64,000 nucleotides of DNA, from the NCBI GenBank assembly GCA_963691815.1, contig OY829650.1:29221195-29285194 (forward strand), read 5' to 3'. Below, in pieces: positions 35,448 to 64,000 of the stretch (its first letter is position 1; each line of letters starts with the position of its first letter). The position numbers and the translations under genes are program-made. Origin of the DNA: Echiichthys vipera. Taxonomy: Eukaryota > Chordata > Actinopteri > Perciformes > Trachinidae. The notes under the pieces were generated by a model. It was not told the origin of the DNA. It was given only the letters and a program-made list of their open reading frames with translations, and did not search any database.

Positions 35448-37283
35448 CCACTGAGACATGGATCAAATCTGCACAGCAAATTGCAAAGATCCTGATTAAT
35501 GACGAAACCTGTATAGTTTAACATTTATCAGGGAGAGGGTTAGAAATGAAAGAGAATTGGCTTCCCAAGTTTACTGCTCACCTTTTACTGTGTCTGACTT
35601 CTTTGCAGTGTGGATGGACTGCCAAAACACTGGCATTGGTTGCACTGGCCTCACTTTTAAATGTAATCATTTCATTTTCACCACTCCTTTGGCACCACAA
35701 TAATGCATTTATGCGTTTATGCATTAATGCATAGTGACAATAATATCATCATTTCTCACGTTATTACCATATATGTGCTTGTTACAGATGTACATAATGT
35801 TACCATTTTTTTTAAAAATAATTATTTTAGAAATTATATTTTAAGCATACAGAACCACATATCAACTTCAACTGAAAGTGTGCTAACTGTGTGGCAGTGA
35901 TATAAAGACCTTTGTGGTTCCACCAGCATTTCGTAAACATATCAGAAACATCCTATAAGTGTCCGCACACTCTGCTCTGCTAAAAATATGTGCCCAGTCT
36001 ATCCAGGCAATTGTTGACAGGAGGCAGAAGCACTGCAATACTGTATGAACCAGGCTAAGTTAAGGTAATCAACTGCTGGCTCTAGTGTCATAGTTAGTAT
36101 TCAGGCTTCAAAGTGACACCAATCCTCTCATCTTACTCCTGTCAGTAAAGCAAAGAATTTCCCCAAACTATTAATTAATGTTAATTAATGGAATGATGTG
36201 ATGCCAGCCTTGGGCTTCCTGTAACATACGGTTAACATTAGACCAGGGCTCAAAAGTGCAAGTGTGAAAAGCCTGAATGTTGGTGGCACAAATCAGGGTG
36301 TGGTTCTAGTGCTCAAGTTCTTTACATTAGACTTCTTTTCTGAGGTTATTCAAGTTAAACCAGGCAGCTGGCATGATTTCTTGTCATCACTTTGATGTAT
36401 TCATTTAGTTGTGTGGAACTGACTACTTTATTTGATTCTAATGGGCTTTAATCCAGCTCTATTTGGGGCATCAAGTCTTAGAGCCAGATACAAATGTAAC
36501 AGCGGCACTTTGGATAATCTGAAACACTAAAATCCCAGGTCACTGAGTTCTCTGCCTCTCCTCTCCACATTCTCTTTAGACCTTTCATCTCGTCTAGAAC
36601 AGTGCCGTCCCATCCAGGTTGACTCGTGACTGTTGGCGTGTAACATGTCTCTCTGTTGCCCTGCCTCCCTCTTATCAGGACCATTTGACAACCAGAAAAT
36701 ACTTTTCTTTGGCTTCTCTCTCTGAGCTGTCAATGAAATGTGTCTGCATGGAAGTGTGATCGCGAGGGCAAGTGAAGGAGCAGTCGATTCCCATACATTA
36801 GCTTGGCTTGGTGCTTGGTAGTGTACCTGAGTCTGCAGATTTTTCCCAAGCCAGTAACTCCAGGCCCCTCCTGCTCTGAGCAGATCAAGGGTAGAAAAGA
36901 AAGTTGATTTTAATCCCCAAGGGGATTAAGAACCTCATGAGTGATTAAATGAGGCTTCTGCGTCAAAAAGGACAAATTACTGTACCACCTCAGACTTGGG
37001 AACCATTTTTACAGTGGTCTGCACTGTACAAAGTAGATTAGAAGTATCTCCATTTCAGTGATCAGTAATGACCTCGCGATCACAGGGGAGGTTTCTGCTG
37101 CTTAGAGTCAATGGAAATGGATTTTGTCTGACGTTGATCATACCCAAGCTCCCCTTTTCCCAGGAAATGTATATACATTTCCACAAAAGCTGGACTGATA
37201 ATGATCTATCACTAATAAAGGTGGTACATGTATGAACAAATCTTCAAGCTGTTAATGACTTAAACACCTAATGTTATAAGAAA
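35448..37283. other. no recognised feature
   Basis: Short open frames only; none has splice support or motifs. Confidence 0.45.
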
Positions 37284-37540
37284 TCATTGGAGTTTGCATG
37301 TTCTCCCCGTGTCTGCATGGGTTTTCTCCGGGTTCCTCCCGCAGTCCAAAGACATGCAGGTGTTAGGTTAATTGATGACTCTAAATTGCCCGTTGGTGTG
37401 AATGTGAGTGTGAATGGTTGTCTGTCTCTGTTTGTCTCTATGGGCCCTGTGATAGACTGGCGTCCTGTCCAGGGTGTACCCCGCCTCACCCCGTTAGGAA
37501 CAAGTGGTTGAAGATGAATGAATGAATGAATGAATTTCAG
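37284..37540 (+). repeat. LINE 3' tail with GAAT repeats
   Basis: GGAGTTTGCATGTTCTCCCC, GGTTTTCTCCGGGTTCCTCC, CAGGGTGTACCCCGCC and a GAATGAATGAATGAAT end. Same family as 27656-27835 but in + orientation and longer. A very abundant fish repeat, probably RTE/Rex-like. Confidence 0.6.
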
Positions 37541-38040
37541 AACAGCATACAGTTTTTTCTTCCTGGCCTCTAACATCTTTGTAAGTACATCATTCCTTCT
37601 CAGTTTAACAGCTTACCAATTATACTCACTAATTCATATATTTGTCACTTTCAGTTTGTTTGCCTTTCACAGCACCGTGTCTCTGTCCTTGAAACTCAGG
37701 AGCTTGAACACTGTCAATCTCTATCTAAGTATGGTCAAGAGCAGTGGCAGCTGCTGGTCTTCAAGATAATTTTTCCAGCCTACATCGAATGTGTTTGTTT
37801 ATTCATGTATAAATTCTACCCTTCATTCCTTTTTGAGAAAATTATCAGTGACCTTGTCGTATCAACTATGAGTCTTTTCCAGGGACTTGACCAGTGTCCT
37901 CTCAATGGCAGCAGAGCTAGGCTGCTTAAACGGCCTTGGCCCAGCTGGAGCTGCTGCGCCAGGCTACTGTGAAGTGTGTCCGCCTATGAGTGTGAGTGTG
38001 AGTGATGGGGGAGAAGCTCTGCAGCTGCCGCTGCTCATTG
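37541..38040. other. no recognised feature
   Basis: No supported exon. Confidence 0.4.
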
Positions 38041-38470
38041 GGGAAAGAAACCGCTGAGTGACAGAACAGAGTCGCCAAACAGAACGCAAGTCGTTTTTTA
38101 CAAAGACAAATTCGCTGGGGATCGGTAAAGTCTCCGGATCAGTTCAGAACATTGGAATGAAAAACTTGGAAAATGCTCCGGTGGATGTTTATTCTTCAAG
38201 ATCACTGATTCGATCATTTAGCTGTCAATCAAAAAAGATGCGTCCGGACCAGCCCACTGTCCCATAGACCCCCCATAAAGCCCAGCATTTATCCAATGAG
38301 CGTCTAGTTTGGCTGCAGTGGAACAACCCGCTCTACGCTTCCCCATTGAAGTCAGTAGAGGATGAGCGTCCGACTGTGTAAAGAGCTTTGGGGCTGTGGG
38401 GATGAATGAGAAGGAAGTTGGGCCGGTTACCAGTCTGATCTTTGCATTGTAGTTTACTTCCATCTGCTGG
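38041..38470. repeat. candidate dispersed fish repeat
   Basis: Contains AAAAGATGCGTCCGGACCAG, CCAGCATTTATCCAATGAGC, CCCCATTGAAGTCAGTAGAG and TGAGCGTCCGACTGTGT, which I recall as recurring together in fish genomes. No termini identified. Confidence 0.35.
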
Positions 38471-40640
38471 CGTATCAGGTACTACCGTAATTAACACGGA
38501 AGTAAAAGGAATCCGTCCTGTTTTTTTAGTGTAATGGAGACAACAATTTTGGGTCTGTCGGCTTGATAAATCACAAACAATTTTTAATCAATTAGTCAGT
38601 GACTGTGGAACATTTAAATGCAGAGACATCAATTGGAAGTGTATTATTGTATTAAGTGAGGTTAGTGATAATTCCTTGATGTGAAGCATCTTCATTATTC
38701 CTCAGCATATATGAAGGTTGGAGATAGGTAGGATTCCCTGGAGTCTAGACACTGGCTGAGTAAAGCCAGTAGGTGGTTAATGGAAAGACTTAGAGAAATC
38801 TCTTTGAGCATCCTGGACAGGATCGTGGTTATGGGAAGGTTGAGAGGCATTACTATTGTGTAATATCTAAAGAGCAATATTGGCTTGAAGAACGTATTCT
38901 TTTAATGCTCTGTCCCTCTGTAGAGAACACATGCTCCGCTGTCACAGAGGTGGCACGTAACAGCAGCTGCTGCTTTGCCAACACTAAGTTTTTTCTACAG
39001 CTGCCTGTTGGACTTCCACCACTCCAGTGAGTTCTTCTGAGGACGAATGCATGGCTCACTGAAACAAGCTTCTAGCTCATTGACTTCCATATATTCAACT
39101 AGTCCTCCCCGAAGAGGATGTCCACAGCCTCTGTGCCTGGGACGTTGCGGCCCAAAACGTCACTGCTTTCTCCCTCCTATGTCATCAATGGCCTTGCACA
39201 TTAACCCTGAAGATGTTTGTCTCTCGGGTCAATAGCAGAAGCAAGAGGTGCTGCAGGCACACACAAAAAGTTGAGTGCCGATACCCGGATCGGATATCTG
39301 CTCCGATATTGACTAATTAGCTGGATCAGATACCTGCTCTGATATTGACTAATTAGCTGGATCAGATATCTGATGAATGAGTCCGATCCAGCATTCTAAT
39401 CCAGTCTTTTTTTTTTTATTGATATAATACACAGCAACACAGGTACAGTGATCTAGTCACTTCAGTTCTGTGTTTGCAACACTGGTTACGTTTTATATTA
39501 CATTTAAAAATATCTCTTTGCACTTTGCATGGAAGTGTTATTTATTTCTTTTTGCTGCTAATGTACACTTCATCTGTTAGTTAATAATATTAAGTACATT
39601 TAAATCTGTGTTAATTATTAGATGTGTCTGAGATTCTGAAATGTATTGTATTTATCTGCTTATATGTGCTATCTCATAGCCATACAAATGCCAAAGAAGC
39701 CATTAGATGAAACTATTATTCTGATGACACCAACAGGATAAAGTCCTTGAACATAAGGTGTGTGTTACAATGTCCTATGTTTATGTATCCAACTTACTTT
39801 CTTGTTCTTTCTTCGTATTTAGGCTTAACATTTCAATGGAACCCACACTCACCTCATTTTACCCCCAGCTTGTCCCAGCTCTCAGCTATGTGTATTTGCA
39901 TTTTCCATTTGAATTCTTTCTGCTGAGTCATGAACTGTCTACACATGTCAGCTGTACATAAATGAAATGCCAAAGACACCTTTTTGCAGTGAAATCTGGG
40001 ATTTATGGTATATTGCCAGCTTCTAAAGTTATTTATGTGTATATATTATGTTTATGTGAGTATGTGTGAGTATTCAGTGTGTGTATAGTGGTCATGTTCT
40101 GTTGGCGGTAAGGATATATCACCACCACTAAAGCAGTGACATATGAAAAACCACCATTTTCTCTTTGTTTTGGCCTCAGTGTTCCATGCCAAAATGGAGT
40201 AAGAATACCAGCCTTTCACTGTAGTGTTGATAGGGCAGCTGAGCTTTATGAAAAAAGGTCAACATTATTGAGAATACAAACATAAAGGTCTTAGATGTAG
40301 CTATGATTGCTTTGGCATCTCTCCCAGTGGATATTCTTTGGAGACCTTGTATTTGTGTATTGCCTTCAAAAGCAGTTCCACTTCAAGCATCTGTCACACA
40401 CACTCGGGATCTGTAGACCTACACATGCTGGGTTAGAAACAATGTTTGAAAAGGGTAAAATTGGCAGGAAATCATTTTTCTTCTCTTCTTTTTTAGTTTT
40501 TATGCCCTGCACCAACCACAACCGATGCCCAGGGGCATTAAGTTTTCAGGTTTCCTTACTAAAAGGAAAGCACACTACAAAATAATTTTATTAAACTTAA
40601 GTTCAAGTTAGTAATTTAGTAGTATGTATACTAATAAGAA
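38471..40640. other. no recognised gene; short tandem at 39299
   Basis: No supported exon. At about 39299-39395 a 35-nt unit containing ATATTGACTAATTAGCTGG is repeated two to three times. Confidence 0.45.
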
Positions 40641-40930
40641 TGTACCAGTATACTTATACTGTAAGTATACTATTTCAATACCGCTTGGGGCTAAATTGGC
40701 CCACTTTTAGTTTCTAAAAGTATACATTTAAGTGAACTTTGAGTACACAGTAGTTTATGAAAATATACTTTGTAGTATACTACAAATTAACTTATAGGTA
40801 TGCTGTTATATACTGGCTATGTTATACTCGTTATATACTTCCAGCCCACTTCTTAGTTTATGAAAGTATACTTTGGAGTATACTACAAGTTAACTTAGGT
40901 ATACTTTTCCTAAGTAGCCTATATATACTG
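40640..40930. repeat. AGTATACT-rich dispersed repeat
   Basis: AGTATACTTT and AGTATACTACAA-type palindromic motifs recur at least six times, including two near-copies of TTTATGAAAATATACTTT. Probably a degenerate MITE. Confidence 0.4.
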
Positions 40931-40939
40931 TATATATAC

Positions 40940-41160
40940 TGTATATCTCAGGAACATGTGGAGGGAATGTCTTCAAATATGGTGCAAGGATAACCCGATT
41001 CGATTTTGAAAGGTCAAAGGTCACTGTGACCTAACAAACATGTCCATAACTCAATCATTCACATTTCACATAAATGTCTAATTGGATAAAATGATGAAGT
41101 GAAAGAGACATTTGGTCAGATACCGAATTGTTGACACTAATGTTGAAACTGTGGTGATTT
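40940..41160 (+). repeat. dispersed repeat carrying a nuclear-receptor-type composite site
   Basis: Contains CTCAGGAACATGTGGAGGGA, TCTTCAAATATGGTGCAAGG and CCATAACTCAATCATTCA around the AGGTCA cluster, a pattern I associate with a common fish repeat. It lies about 330-550 bp before the first abcg4 coding exon. Confidence 0.45.
41011..41032 (+). promoter_or_regulatory. overlapping DR1 and palindromic ERE-type half sites
   Basis: AGGTCA at 41011-41016, one A, then AGGTCA at 41018-41023 form a DR1. The second half site also pairs with TGACCT at 41027-41032 across CTG to form a perfect inverted repeat with 3-nt spacing. Such sites bind RXR/PPAR/HNF4-type and oestrogen receptors. Any role for abcg4 is inference. 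Confidence 0.45.
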
Positions 41161-41491
41161 TTCTCCTTTGCTACCAGGCAGATGTGTGTGAAGCATCCAC
41201 ATTTCACCAAGAAATACACTTAATAACATTTTTATTAATGTCTTCACTGCATATATTATGTAACTCTGAACATACATGGATATAAACTGCAACTTTACTT
41301 GACTTGGCAACTTGACTGTTAGCGGAGACTGAGAGACTTCATCAAGCCCAGACTTACAGGTGTAAAATCAGAAATGTCGACAGACAATGAAGCATAAATG
41401 AACCCTGTTCTTTTTCTGATTTTGCCCTTCTTACCTCTACTACCATTCATCCTTCTCTTGTATTTCCTTCTCTCACAGACCGTGAGCCGGT

Positions 41492-63330
<21,839 letters not shown>

Positions 63331-64000
63331 GTGAGCTAAACAAAAACTAGTTTAACATACACAGCAACAGGTCAAAATAAAGATTCCTCTTGAATACTCA
63401 AACCTGACCTTAAACATATTGAGAATTCATTTCTAAAGTTAACCAGACTTGAGGAATGCCCACGTTCAGGTGGCATGCTCAACCCTGTTGAAACACCTAT
63501 TACCCAGTTAGGATATATAGAGAAAAAAACAAGTATTTTTTAAATTAAATCTGTAAATCAAGAGCTGATAGGACATGTTGACCTTAAATTCTGACATGCA
63601 AACGAAAGCTTTCACCAGTTAACACAAAATTACACAACTGACTTTATTAAGGACGTTTTTGTAGTGGATTTATCAGAGGGAAAAATGGCAAATATATAAT
63701 AGTGTTGCTAGGAACCTCTTCCCTATAATGATTACCATTTAAACTTAATGACATTTACATTTAAAATAGATCAGTGTTGTGTTTCCACTCACCCCCACAT
63801 GGCCAAAAAATCAACTAAAGCACCTATAAACTGTGCAGTTGGTAGTGAAGTTCTTGATGGAGATTTATGGTATTTATTTTTCTGATATGGCCAAATGGCC
63901 ATAATATATTTGTGTTGATGTATTATGTTGTTCACTATCAATGACACTGTCAGTTCTAGCTTTCCATTTGCAGACTGACAGGCTGTGAATCTCTCTGACT
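63331..64000. other. abcg4 intron 4, partial
   Basis: No exon recognised before the window ends; the next abcg4 exon is expected downstream. Confidence 0.5.

Noticed and set aside
37287..37576. Open frames on both strands near 37.4 kb
   Set aside because: They come from a high-copy LINE tail repeat.

Overview
This window is vertebrate nuclear DNA, almost certainly from a teleost fish. It contains multi-exon genes with GT-AG introns and long introns. It also carries many transposon families typical of fish: PIF/Harbinger with a Myb/SANT partner gene, ZMYM1-like hAT, Tc1/mariner, piggyBac-like MITEs, Penelope-like, gypsy, L2/Rex-like LINEs and tRNA-headed SINEs. The species cannot be named from the sequence alone. 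Only two kinds of host gene are supported; most other open frames are transposon remnants or low-complexity reads.

Left part (1-11 kb): two paralogous four-exon genes lie tail to tail, at 3308-6235 (+) and 8561-10717 (-). Each encodes a short secreted protein of about 135-139 residues. Each has a signal peptide followed only by a transcobalamin/intrinsic-factor C-terminal-like (DUF4430-type) domain, without the cobalamin-binding alpha-barrel. Exons 2, 3 and 4 have identical lengths in both copies (142, 137 and 62 nt). The 3' flank of the first copy recurs in the same orientation inside an intron of the second, so the locus has been rearranged since duplication.

Middle (11-41 kb): host coding sequence is absent apart from a possible GC-rich non-coding first exon for abcg4 near 26.3-26.45 kb. 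The region is a transposon landscape. Its landmark is a 4.1-kb near-palindrome (18648-22794) made of two inverted, internally deleted Harbinger elements. Another is a Tc1-like element with long terminal inverted repeats (30718-34178), which was split by a hAT-like element that itself contains a 55-bp minisatellite.

Right part (41.5-64 kb): the 5' half of abcg4 on the + strand. Four coding exons (41492-41729, 60714-60831, 62416-62548, 63280-63330) encode the N-terminus, Walker A and Q-loop of this ABCG half-transporter; the rest lies beyond the window. Coding intron 1 is 19 kb and holds a Penelope-like element with inverted ends and a hammerhead-like motif, a gypsy pol remnant split by a small Harbinger element, a LINE reverse-transcriptase remnant, and a second Harbinger copy. 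That Harbinger copy is split by a complete hAT transposon (53962-58533) with an unbroken three-exon transposase gene and a perfect 8-bp target duplication. Intron 2 holds a second, deleted hAT element and a 147-bp TG repeat directly before the exon 3 splice acceptor.

The most noteworthy signals are the complete hAT element nested in Harbinger inside abcg4, the inverted Harbinger palindrome, the paired beta-domain-only transcobalamin-like genes, the hammerhead-like motif in the Penelope-like ends, and a repeat-derived nuclear-receptor-type composite site 0.5 kb before the first abcg4 coding exon.
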